A DNA stretch of 64,000 bases from positions 25,440-89,439 of the forward strand of contig NZ_JAQFVG010000311.1 in the NCBI RefSeq assembly GCF_029439455.1, in the 5' to 3' direction. The DNA comes from Caballeronia sp. BR00000012568055. Lineage in GTDB: Bacteria; Pseudomonadota; Gammaproteobacteria; Burkholderiales; Burkholderiaceae. A program made the translations under genes and the position numbers. The notes beneath the pieces are model-generated. The model had not been told where the DNA came from, did no database searches, and saw nothing but the letters and a program-made list of their open reading frames with translations. Positions 57,152 through 64,000 of the stretch are shown one piece after another (position 1 is the stretch's first letter; each line of letters begins with the position of its first letter).

Positions 57152-58168
57152 ATGGAAGCCAGAGAAAATATCGTCGGTCAGGCGGGCGAGAAAGTAGCGA
57201 GCGCGCTGATTCCGGCCAAGAACGACAAACAGAAGTGGTGGCAGCAGATCACCGAATACAGCCTGATCGTGATCTTCGTTGTCATGTTTTTGACGATGTC
57301 GCTGACCGTCGATCACTTCTTCTCGATCGAGAACATGCTCGGTCTGGCGCTGTCGATCTCGCAGATCGGCATGGTCGCCTGCACGATGATGTTCTGCCTG
57401 GCCTCGCGCGACTTCGACTTGTCCGTCGGCTCGACCATCGCGTTCGCGGGCGTACTTTGCGCGATGGTGCTGAACGCCACGGGCAACACCTTCATCGCGA
57501 TTATCGCGGCGGTGGTGGCGGGTTCGGTGATCGGTTTCGTCAACGGCGCGGTGATCGCTTATCTGCGCATCAACGCGCTGATCACGACCTTGGCGACGAT
57601 GGAAATCGTGCGCGGGCTGGGCTTTATCGTGTCGCATGGACAAGCGGTGGGCGTGTCGTCGGATACGTTTATCGCGTTGGGCGGATTGACGATGTTGGGG
57701 ATTTCCCTCCCTATCTGGGTCACGCTCGCTTGTTTCATTATCTTCGGCGTGCTGCTCAACCAGACGGTTTATGGGCGCAATACGCTGGCGATCGGCGGAA
57801 ACCCCGAAGCTTCGCGCCTCGCGGGGATCAATGTCGAACGCACGCGCGTGTGGATTTTCCTGATTCAAGGCGCGGTCACGGCGCTGGCCGGTGTGATTCT
57901 GGCGTCACGGATCACGTCCGGGCAGCCGAACGCGGCGGAAGGTTTCGAACTGAATGTGATTTCGGCTTGCGTGCTGGGCGGCGTGTCGCTGCTGGGCGGG
58001 CGGGCGACGATTTCTGGCGTGGTGATCGGCGTGCTGATCATGGGTACGGTCGAGAACGTCATGAATCTCATGAATATCGATGCGTTCTATCAGTACCTCG
58101 TGCGTGGCGCGATTCTGCTGGCGGCGGTGTTGCTGGATCAGTTGAAGAATCGCGGCGCGCGGGACTAA
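57152..58168 (+). CDS. araH: Arabinose-type sugar ABC transporter permease
   Basis: A 338-residue inner-membrane permease of the BPD_transp_2 family with about nine hydrophobic segments between residues 30 and 335. The EAA-like segment is near GGNPEASRLAGINVERTRV (about 210-228), and ASRDFDLSVGSTIAFAG near 84-100 is the conserved N-terminal part. It completes the AraFGH-like transporter. A 12-base gap follows araG, and the next SDR starts 3 bases after its stop. Confidence 0.92.
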   Translation: MEARENIVGQAGEKVASALIPAKNDKQKWWQQITEYSLIVIFVVMFLTMSLTVDHFFSIENMLGLALSISQIGMVACTMMFCLASRDFDLSVGSTIAFAGVLCAMVLNATGNTFIAIIAAVVAGSVIGFVNGAVIAYLRINALITTLATMEIVRGLGFIVSHGQAVGVSSDTFIALGGLTMLGISLPIWVTLACFIIFGVLLNQTVYGRNTLAIGGNPEASRLAGINVERTRVWIFLIQGAVTALAGVILASRITSGQPNAAEGFELNVISACVLGGVSLLGGRATISGVVIGVLIMGTVENVMNLMNIDAFYQYLVRGAILLAAVLLDQLKNRGARD

Positions 58169-58171
58169 AAC

Positions 58172-58951
58172 ATGAATCCGAATCTGGCGCAGTATCCGAG
58201 TCTGAAGGGCAAGACCGTGCTGATTACCGGCGGCGCGACCGGTATCGGCGCGGCGTTCGTCGAACATTTCTTCGCGCAAGGTTCGAAGGTCGCTTTCATT
58301 GATATCGATACGAACGCGGGCGAAGCGCTGGCCGACACGCTCGGCGCATCGCTGGACGAAAACCAGACGCGCCCGATGTACCTCAACATCGACCTGACCG
58401 ATATCGATGCACTCCGCAACGGCATCGCCGATGTCCGCAGCGCCTTCGGTCCGATCGGCGTGCTGGTGAACAACGCGGCGAACGACAAGCGCCACAAGAT
58501 CGAAGACGTGACGCCCGAGCTTTACGATCAGACCATCGCGGTCAATATTCGCCATCAGTTCTTCGCGGCGCAGGCTGTCGCGGAGGACATGAAAAAGCTC
58601 GGCGGCGGCTCGATCATCAATCTCGGCTCGATCAGCTGGATGATCAAGAACAGCAATATTCCCATCTACATGACGGCGAAGGCGGGCGTGCAGGGCATGA
58701 CGCGCGGTCTTGCGCGCGATCTCGGTCAGTTCAACATTCGCGTGAATACGCTGGTGCCGGGCTGGGTCATGACGGAAAAGCAAAAGCGTCTCTGGCTCGA
58801 CGATGCAGGCAAGCGCGCGATCAAGGAAAACCAGTGCATCGACGGGGAAGTGCTGCCGGCGCATCTGGCGCGTGCGGCGCTGTTCCTCGCGTCCGACGAC
58901 AGCAGCATGATGACCGCGCAGGATTTGATCATCGATGGAGGCTGGGTATGA
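58172..58951 (+). CDS. SDR oxidoreductase, probable aldose 1-dehydrogenase
   Basis: A 259-residue NAD(P)-dependent SDR. The cofactor motif TGGATGIGAAFVEHF is near residues 17-31, NNAAND near 101, and catalytic Tyr-Lys in YMTAK near 168-172 with a preceding Ser (GSISWM). Its place directly before the lactonase and epimerase genes suggests oxidation of a sugar (D-galactose or L-arabinose) to its lactone. The start overlaps the region after araH by 3 bases, and its stop overlaps the lactonase (ATGA). The substrate is inferred from order. Confidence 0.8.
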   Translation: MNPNLAQYPSLKGKTVLITGGATGIGAAFVEHFFAQGSKVAFIDIDTNAGEALADTLGASLDENQTRPMYLNIDLTDIDALRNGIADVRSAFGPIGVLVNNAANDKRHKIEDVTPELYDQTIAVNIRHQFFAAQAVAEDMKKLGGGSIINLGSISWMIKNSNIPIYMTAKAGVQGMTRGLARDLGQFNIRVNTLVPGWVMTEKQKRLWLDDAGKRAIKENQCIDGEVLPAHLARAALFLASDDSSMMTAQDLIIDGGWV

Positions 58952-59814
58952 AGGCTGAGTTGCTCGTCGATAGCCGATGCACGCTGGGTGAAGGCGCGAC
59001 CTGGGATGCGCGCAGCGGGCGTTTGTATTGGGTCGATATCGAAGGCGCGAAGCTTTGGCGCTACGATCCGCGCGATCAGTCGAGCCGCAGTTTCAATATG
59101 CCGGAGCGGCTCGCAACGTTCGCTCTTTGCGCCGATGCCAACACGCTTTTGCTCGGTCTTGCGTCGCGTCTCGCCTTCTTCGATCTGGCGACCGGTGCGA
59201 TCCACACCCTCATCGAAGTCGAAGCCGGACAGCCGACACGTATCAACGATGGCCGTTGCGATCGCGAAGGGCGCTTCGTGTTTGGCACGAAACACGATGT
59301 TGAAGATGCGAAGCCGCTCGGCGGGTTCTATCGGCTGAATACGGATTTGACGCTGGAACGCCTGCCGCTGGGCGATTGCGCGATTTCGAACAGCATCGGC
59401 TTCAGTCCCGATGGCGCGCGCATGTATTACTGCGATTCGCCGACGCGGCAGATTCGCGTGTGCGATTACCCGTCGTGCTCGAACGATCGCGTGTTTATCG
59501 AATTGAGCGATGAACACGGCGTGCCCGATGGCTCGACGGTCGATGCAGACGGCGGCCTGTGGAACGCGCAATGGGGCGGTCGGCGCGTGGTGCGCTATGC
59601 GCCCGATGGACGCGAAACCGCGAGTATCGATGTGCCGACCGAGCAGCCGAGTTGCGTTGCGTTCGGCGGCGCGGCGTTGGACACGTTGTTCATCACGAGC
59701 GCGGGCATCGGCATCGATACAAATGATGGCAGCGATGCACACGCGGGCGGCGTGTTCAGCGCGCAGCCCGGAGCGCGCGGTATCGCGGAAAACTGGTTTG
59801 CAGGGAAGCTTTGA
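58948..59814 (+). CDS. SMP-30/gluconolactonase-family lactonase
   Basis: A 288-residue six-bladed beta-propeller hydrolase that opens sugar lactones. The N-terminal CTLGEGATWDARSGRLYWVDI (Glu near 15 is a metal ligand) and RINDGRCDREGRFVFGT (Asn near 97) are typical, with DGSTVDADGGLWNAQW near 193-208 carrying the catalytic Asp. It is expected to hydrolyse the lactone produced by the SDR upstream, giving galactonate or arabonate. The start overlaps the SDR stop (ATGA). Confidence 0.9.
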   Translation: MKAELLVDSRCTLGEGATWDARSGRLYWVDIEGAKLWRYDPRDQSSRSFNMPERLATFALCADANTLLLGLASRLAFFDLATGAIHTLIEVEAGQPTRINDGRCDREGRFVFGTKHDVEDAKPLGGFYRLNTDLTLERLPLGDCAISNSIGFSPDGARMYYCDSPTRQIRVCDYPSCSNDRVFIELSDEHGVPDGSTVDADGGLWNAQWGGRRVVRYAPDGRETASIDVPTEQPSCVAFGGAALDTLFITSAGIGIDTNDGSDAHAGGVFSAQPGARGIAENWFAGKL

Positions 59815-59884
59815 GTGACGAGGCGGCGCGCGATGACGCGCCGCCCGACAAGACGGGTCCACGCCTCTCGATGGAGCATGAGTC

Positions 59885-60991
59885 ATGACCGCTGCGCGCA
59901 CGGAACAAAGACTTCGATCCACATCGACACCAGCGGCGAACACGGCAGCTGCGAACGCACGGCGCTCGCGTCTGGCCGCCGCCACCGAACCGCCGATACG
60001 CCCCGGCCCGAGCACCGCGGTGGTCGCCATCGGCGGAACGGACGTGGAGGGCTGCATCACGCTGGCGAACGCGCACCTGAAACTCGATGTCGCGCCGATG
60101 CTCGGCGGCGGTATCACGCGATTCGACTGGCGGCACGAAGGCGCGCTGGTGCCGATTTTCCGGCCCTGCCCCGAACCCGGTCCCGGCACCGATCCGAATC
60201 TGCTCGCGTGCTATCCGTTGCTGCCGTATTCGAATCGCATCCGCAACGGGCACTTTCATTTTTCCGGACGCGCGATCGATGTGCCGCGCAATCGCGAAGA
60301 CGAGCCGTGTCCGCTGCATGGCGATGGCTGGCTCGGCGCGTGGGATGTCGAAGAGGAAACGGCCACGCGCGTGCGGCTGTCGCTGGATCGGAGCAACGGC
60401 AAGCCGTATTCGTTCCGCGCCTCGCAGACTTACTCGCTCGAAGACGCGACGCTGGTCGTCACGCTCGGGATCGAAAATACCGGCGATGCAGCCATGCCCT
60501 TCGGTCTCGGCCTGCATCCTTTTCTGATGCGCGAAGCGGATACGGAACTGTCCGCTGCGGCAGGTGGCTTGTGGCTTTGCGGCGATGACTGGCTGCCGGT
60601 GCGGCACGTGCCCGCGCCGCCCGCGTGGCAATTCGGCGTGGCGTACCCGATGCCTTCGTCGATGGTGAATAACGCGTTCACCGGCTGGAGCGGACGCACG
60701 AGCGTGTTGTGGCCCAAGCGTCGGCTGTCACTGACGATCGCGGCGGACACGGATTACTACGTGCTGTATGCGCCGCCCGGTGAGGACTTCTTCTGCTTCG
60801 AACCGGTCGATCATCCGATCAACGCGGTGAATCTGCCGGGCGGCGGCGAGGCCAACGGCATGACGGTGTTGGCTCCGGGCGAGCGCTTATCGCGTGAGTT
60901 TCGATTTACCGTCGAGCGTACCGGCGAAGCGGCGCGACGCGGACGGCCGCGGTCGAAAGCGGGAACCAAGGCGCGGGCGGCATCGAAATAA
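59885..60991 (+). CDS. Aldose 1-epimerase
   Basis: A 368-residue mutarotase that interconverts alpha and beta anomers of the sugar. The active-site His segments are visible: NRIRNGHFHFSGRA near 115-128, CPLHGDGWLGAWDV near 141-154 and GLGLHPFLM near 206-214; the catalytic Glu is in FFCFEPVDHPINA. The first ~40 residues are a low-complexity N-terminus and the C-terminal ~30 are Arg/Lys-rich, both outside the domain. It ends the operon and is followed by a terminator. Confidence 0.88.
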   Translation: MTAARTEQRLRSTSTPAANTAAANARRSRLAAATEPPIRPGPSTAVVAIGGTDVEGCITLANAHLKLDVAPMLGGGITRFDWRHEGALVPIFRPCPEPGPGTDPNLLACYPLLPYSNRIRNGHFHFSGRAIDVPRNREDEPCPLHGDGWLGAWDVEEETATRVRLSLDRSNGKPYSFRASQTYSLEDATLVVTLGIENTGDAAMPFGLGLHPFLMREADTELSAAAGGLWLCGDDWLPVRHVPAPPAWQFGVAYPMPSSMVNNAFTGWSGRTSVLWPKRRLSLTIAADTDYYVLYAPPGEDFFCFEPVDHPINAVNLPGGGEANGMTVLAPGERLSREFRFTVERTGEAARRGRPRSKAGTKARAASK

Positions 60992-61028
60992 ACGCTTCGA
61001 TCTATACGTTTCAAATGGCAAGGTGAAG

Positions 61029-61064
61029 GGCCGATTGCGTCACGCGATCGGCCTGTTTTTTTTG
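61029..61064 (+). terminator. Terminator of the sugar operon
   Basis: GGCCGATTGCG pairs with CGCGATCGGCC (one G-T), then TGTTTTTTTTG. It lies about 40 bases after the epimerase stop. Confidence 0.9.
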
Positions 61065-61307
61065 CGCGCCGTTGCGAAATTTTGAACGTCGAGCGTGTGG
61101 ATCACCGCCTCTTTTATCGGCTGTAAGTCTCAATCCTTCATTCGCATTTCATTGCGTTCAATCAGCATTTTCGTGCTGTAAAGCGACGATGTTTCGATGA
61201 AACCAAACGTCGTAATGCGTTCAATCTCGCGTATGACTTATTTGATTCGATCGACTAAATTTTAGTGGGGTTAGGTCGGGTCAGTCTGAGAGAAAGCGAG
61301 GTTGAAA

Positions 61308-63047
61308 ATGCGATCATTTCATTTGCGCAAGCTGAGGTGGTCCGTTGCAAGTGCTGTATTGGTAGCGAGTGCGGTCTATGCTGCTTATCCGGCCTGGCAG
61401 GAAGACACCAAATATACGGCGGGCACGTACGTCAGTTACCAGGGCCACGATTATCAGGCGTTGCAGACGCATACATCGCTGGCGGGCGCGGGCTGGTATC
61501 CATCGTCATCGCCGACGCTTTGGCGGGATATGGGACCATCGGCGGGCGGCACACCGACCCCGGCGCCCGCACCGGCTCCGACGCCTGCGCCATCGCCATC
61601 GCCATCGCCATCGCCATCGGCGAATTGCTATCCGTCATGGCAATCGGCCACGATCTACGACAAGGCTGGCACACGCGTAACCACAGCGGGTCACAACTAC
61701 GAGAGCAAGTGGTGGACACAGGGCGATAACCCCGCGCAAAGCGGCGCATACGGACCGTGGAAAGATCTCGGCGCGTGCGGCAGTTCGCCAACGCCTGCAC
61801 CGACGCCAACGCCAACGCCGACGCCGACGCCAACGCCAACACCAACGCCCACGCCCACGCCAACGCCCACGCCCGCTCCCTCACCAGCAGGCTCGGTCAC
61901 GACTACAGGCACGATCAACTTCCACTTGCTGCTCGGCGCGGGCAACCCGCAGGACAGCATGAAGCTGGACGGCGACAACTACACCGACCTCATCATGTCC
62001 AACATCATTGCGGGCGTGATGTATGGCCATCTGGTCGTCGAGTATTACCCCGGCCTTCAGTTCGAAAAGGACTATCTCTACGGTTCCGTTCTCGGCCAGT
62101 TGTTGCAGGAGAATCTCGAATCGCAGATGTATCAGGCAAGCGGCACGCAGATCGCGCCATCGAAAGATCAGCAGGCGGTGATGGGCAAAGGTCAGGGCGG
62201 TCCGTATCAGATCAACAATTACGCCGCCGATATGGTCTCCGGCACCTATCAGCCGCAGGGACATTCGCTGATCAACTACATCGCGCTGCAGAAGAATATC
62301 GGCTATTCATGGGCCGATGCGGGCACGCAATACACCAAGGTCACGCCGCCATCGTTCAATGACAAGTACTACGGTCCGATGCTCACCGCGTACTTCCATT
62401 ACAACGATATGGTCGCGCTGGTGGAAACCGGAAAGGGCACGGGCGGCTGGACCACGCCCTGGCAACCGGCCTTCGACAACGCGATGACCACCTTCAAAAC
62501 GTTACCGGACAACTTCTTCGAAATCCTGCTGAACGTGGCGTACAACCAGGGCTTTTACGGCACCTTGATGTCGAGTTACAGCAAACAGGGCGCAACGGCC
62601 ACCGCCGACACCGTCAAACAAGTCGATGCGTGGAGCAGCGTCTGGGGCAAGACGGATTCCTACGAGCAGTATCCGTATCAGGTGCGCTATTACCTGAATC
62701 AGTTCTATGGCCGGCCGATTCCCACCACCAACGCGACGACGATGATGACGCCGCAAAACCACGTCGCCTTCAACATGACCAAACTGGGCGATGTCTTCGT
62801 CAACGTGTTCAAGACGCTGTCCTACGTGAACGCCAGCACCGGCGCGGGCGAATTCATTCCGGCCGCGACCGCGCAAAGCGCCTATAACTCCGCGCTGACA
62901 CAGCATTCGGTTGCATCGACGAGCACGCTCGATCTCTCCAACGCGCAGGATCGCGCGACGATATTCAGCGTGCTGGAAGACGCCATCAAGAATCTCGAAA
63001 CGACGCTGGGCGTGAAATTCAACGCGACGACCAATTCGGCGATTTGA
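61308..63047 (+). CDS. Secreted carbohydrate-binding protein with lysozyme-like motif
   Basis: A 579-residue exported protein. A signal peptide (1-26, cut after VYA) is followed by two CBM5/12-like chitin-binding modules (about 27-76 with [20 protein letters not shown], and about 105-157 with [14 protein letters not shown]) joined by Pro/Ala/Ser linkers, then a Thr-Pro repeat linker (about 158-192) and a ~380-residue C-terminal region. The latter contains [16 protein letters not shown], reminiscent of the GxxQI segment of lysozyme-like folds, and an upstream Glu (ENLESQM). I cannot name its enzymatic class; a chitin- or peptidoglycan-active enzyme is possible. ATG at 61308 has GAGG upstream. 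Confidence 0.8.
   Translation: MRSFHLRKLRWSVASAVLVASAVYAAYPAWQEDTKYTAGTYVSYQGHDYQALQTHTSLAGAGWYPSSSPTLWRDMGPSAGGTPTPAPAPAPTPAPSPSPSPSPSANCYPSWQSATIYDKAGTRVTTAGHNYESKWWTQGDNPAQSGAYGPWKDLGACGSSPTPAPTPTPTPTPTPTPTPTPTPTPTPTPAPSPAGSVTTTGTINFHLLLGAGNPQDSMKLDGDNYTDLIMSNIIAGVMYGHLVVEYYPGLQFEKDYLYGSVLGQLLQENLESQMYQASGTQIAPSKDQQAVMGKGQGGPYQINNYAADMVSGTYQPQGHSLINYIALQKNIGYSWADAGTQYTKVTPPSFNDKYYGPMLTAYFHYNDMVALVETGKGTGGWTTPWQPAFDNAMTTFKTLPDNFFEILLNVAYNQGFYGTLMSSYSKQGATATADTVKQVDAWSSVWGKTDSYEQYPYQVRYYLNQFYGRPIPTTNATTMMTPQNHVAFNMTKLGDVFVNVFKTLSYVNASTGAGEFIPAATAQSAYNSALTQHSVASTSTLDLSNAQDRATIFSVLEDAIKNLETTLGVKFNATTNSAI
61589..61620 (+). repeat. Short tandem repeat, Ser-Pro linker
   Basis: Several copies of the 6-base unit CATCGC encode a Ser-Pro linker between the two chitin-binding modules. 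The identical unit favours slippage. Confidence 0.8.
61795..61875 (+). repeat. Short tandem repeat, Thr-Pro linker
   Basis: About a dozen near-identical 6-base units (ACGCCA, ACGCCG, ACGCCC) encode a Thr-Pro linker before the C-terminal domain. Confidence 0.9.
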
Positions 63048-63128
63048 GATTTCGCCGCCGTCGCAGGCAGGGCCCGATGCCACGCACGTTAAAATGCGTG
63101 GCATCGACGTCTTCAAGAAATCCCTGCC

Positions 63129-63941
63129 ATGTCCTTCATCCAATCGCTCGAAGCCGCCTGGACGCGTACTCAATCGCTGCTGTGCGTCGGGCTCGATCCC
63201 GAACCGGCAAAGTTTCCCGGCGCGCTCAGAGGCCGGTCCGACGCCATCTTCGAGTTCTGCAAGACCATCGCCGATGCCACCGCGCCGTACGCGTCGTCGT
63301 TCAAGCCGCAGATTGCGTACTTCGCGGCGCATCGCGCGGAAGATCAACTGGAAGCGCTGATTGCGCATATCCACGAGAAACATCCGGGCATTCCCGTCAT
63401 TCTCGATGCCAAGCGTGGCGATATCGGCAGCACGGCGGAGCAGTACGCGAAAGAAGCCTTCGAGCGTTATCAGGCCGACGCGGTGACGGTCAATCCGTAC
63501 ATGGGTTTCGATTCCATCGAGCCGTATCTCGCGCATGAAGGAAAGGGCGTGATCGTGCTGTGCCGCACCTCGAACGCGGGCGGTTCGGACCTGCAATTCC
63601 TCAACACGGATGGTCAGCCGCTGTATCAGGTCGTCGCGCGTCTGGCTGCCGAAAAGTGGAACGACAAAGGCCAGCTCGGCCTCGTGGTCGGCGCGACGTT
63701 CCCGAAGGAAATCGAAACGGTGCGCGGCATTGTCGGTGAGATGCCGCTGCTGATTCCGGGCATCGGCGCGCAGGGCGGCGATGTCGAAGCGACCGTGCGC
63801 GCGGGGCGCACGGCCAACGGCACGGGCATGCTCATCAACTCGTCGCGCGCAATCATCTACGCCGGCAAGGGCGATGATTACGCGCCGGCCGCAGCCGACG
63901 CCGCGAAGAAAACGCGCGATACGATCAACGCGTACCGCTAA
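63129..63941 (+). CDS. pyrF: Orotidine 5'-phosphate decarboxylase PyrF
   Basis: Last step of UMP synthesis. The length of 270 residues fits the longer type 2 group found in beta-proteobacteria and actinobacteria. The catalytic segment [19 protein letters not shown] (near 92-110) has the Asp-Lys-Asp charge network; VGATFP near 187 and the phosphate-binding end (SSRAIIYAG near 238-246) are intact. The start [15 protein letters not shown] is preferred. It is transcribed away from the secreted protein gene, with 80 bases between. Confidence 0.95.
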   Translation: MSFIQSLEAAWTRTQSLLCVGLDPEPAKFPGALRGRSDAIFEFCKTIADATAPYASSFKPQIAYFAAHRAEDQLEALIAHIHEKHPGIPVILDAKRGDIGSTAEQYAKEAFERYQADAVTVNPYMGFDSIEPYLAHEGKGVIVLCRTSNAGGSDLQFLNTDGQPLYQVVARLAAEKWNDKGQLGLVVGATFPKEIETVRGIVGEMPLLIPGIGAQGGDVEATVRAGRTANGTGMLINSSRAIIYAGKGDDYAPAAADAAKKTRDTINAYR

Positions 63942-63944
63942 GCG

Positions 63945-64000
63945 TCAAGGCGTACTTTTGATCGCGCGCTTCCGCTTGGGCGCTTCGATTTCAGGCATCG
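63945..64000 (-). CDS. C-terminal end of a convergent gene, cut by the window edge
   Basis: Reading the minus strand from the right edge gives an open frame with the ending PEIEAPKRKRAIKSTP and a TGA stop, three bases past the pyrF stop. The rest of the gene is outside the window. The fragment is too short to identify; it could also be chance, since only 56 bases are visible. Confidence 0.35.
   Translation of the reverse strand, partial: MPEIEAPKRKRAIKSTP

Overview
The window is a piece of a primary chromosome from a member of the Burkholderiaceae, most like Paraburkholderia or Caballeronia. This rests on gene content and order (ftsZ / peroxiredoxin / lpxC / dciA / secA / argJ / nudix / yacG / zapD / coaE / pilD-pilC-pilB; ispB / rplU-rpmA-obg-proB; accB-accC-prmA-DUF3426-tpx; mpl-yqiA-RNB-aroE-mtgA), on the lysine/alanine histone H1-like gene, and on high GC. 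No IS element, prophage, CRISPR array, rRNA or plasmid gene was seen; almost everything is chromosomal housekeeping.

Layout. 1-6 kb holds the end of the division cluster (FtsZ C-terminus, peroxiredoxin, LpxC) and the Sec motor. 6-15 kb carries arginine synthesis (ArgJ), NUDIX, YacG, ZapD, CoaE, a short type IV pilus/type II secretion core (prepilin peptidase, inner-membrane platform protein, ATPase) and a CBS-domain CorC-like protein. 15.2-16.1 kb is a small, visibly lower-GC patch with two membrane-protein genes, one only 52 codons long, next to tRNA-Pro(CGG). 16-24.3 kb: IspB, L21-L27-Obg-ProB, a CNP1-like lipoprotein, RppH, ProS, MarC. 24.3-28.3 kb: HGPRT, Ffh, a CcsA-like protein, a PP0621-like protein, AmpD.

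28.3-35.5 kb is the class Ia ribonucleotide reductase locus. nrdA and nrdB are separated by an MFS exporter and a DUF3820 gene. Each has its own pair of sites that look like NrdR boxes, in both cases exactly 31 bp apart, and each has a long leader. The roughly 560-nt nrdB leader is unusually low in GC, is built from recurring CATCG/CGATG words, and ends in a chain of mutually exclusive hairpins just upstream of the start codon. This is the most interesting regulatory structure in the window. Between nrdB and the histone H1-like gene lies a further ~200-nt region of strong nested stems that may be an undescribed RNA.

36-50.7 kb: histone H1-like protein, glycine-zipper lipoprotein, PfkB kinase, Tpx, DUF3426 protein, PrmA, AccC, AccB (with no aroQ between tlpA and accB, where I expected one), TlpA, a nucleotidyltransferase-like protein, Mpl, YqiA, an RNase II-like protein, AroE, MtgA.

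51-61 kb is a catabolic operon: IclR regulator, DgoK, DgoA, an SDR, an arabinose-type ABC transporter (binding protein, ATPase, permease), a second SDR, an SMP-30 lactonase and an aldose 1-epimerase. Together they import and oxidise an aldose, most likely D-galactose and possibly L-arabinose, by a De Ley-Doudoroff type route; the sugar-acid dehydratase step is not encoded here. The window closes with a secreted two-CBM protein joined by Pro-Thr linkers, then PyrF and the end of a convergent gene.
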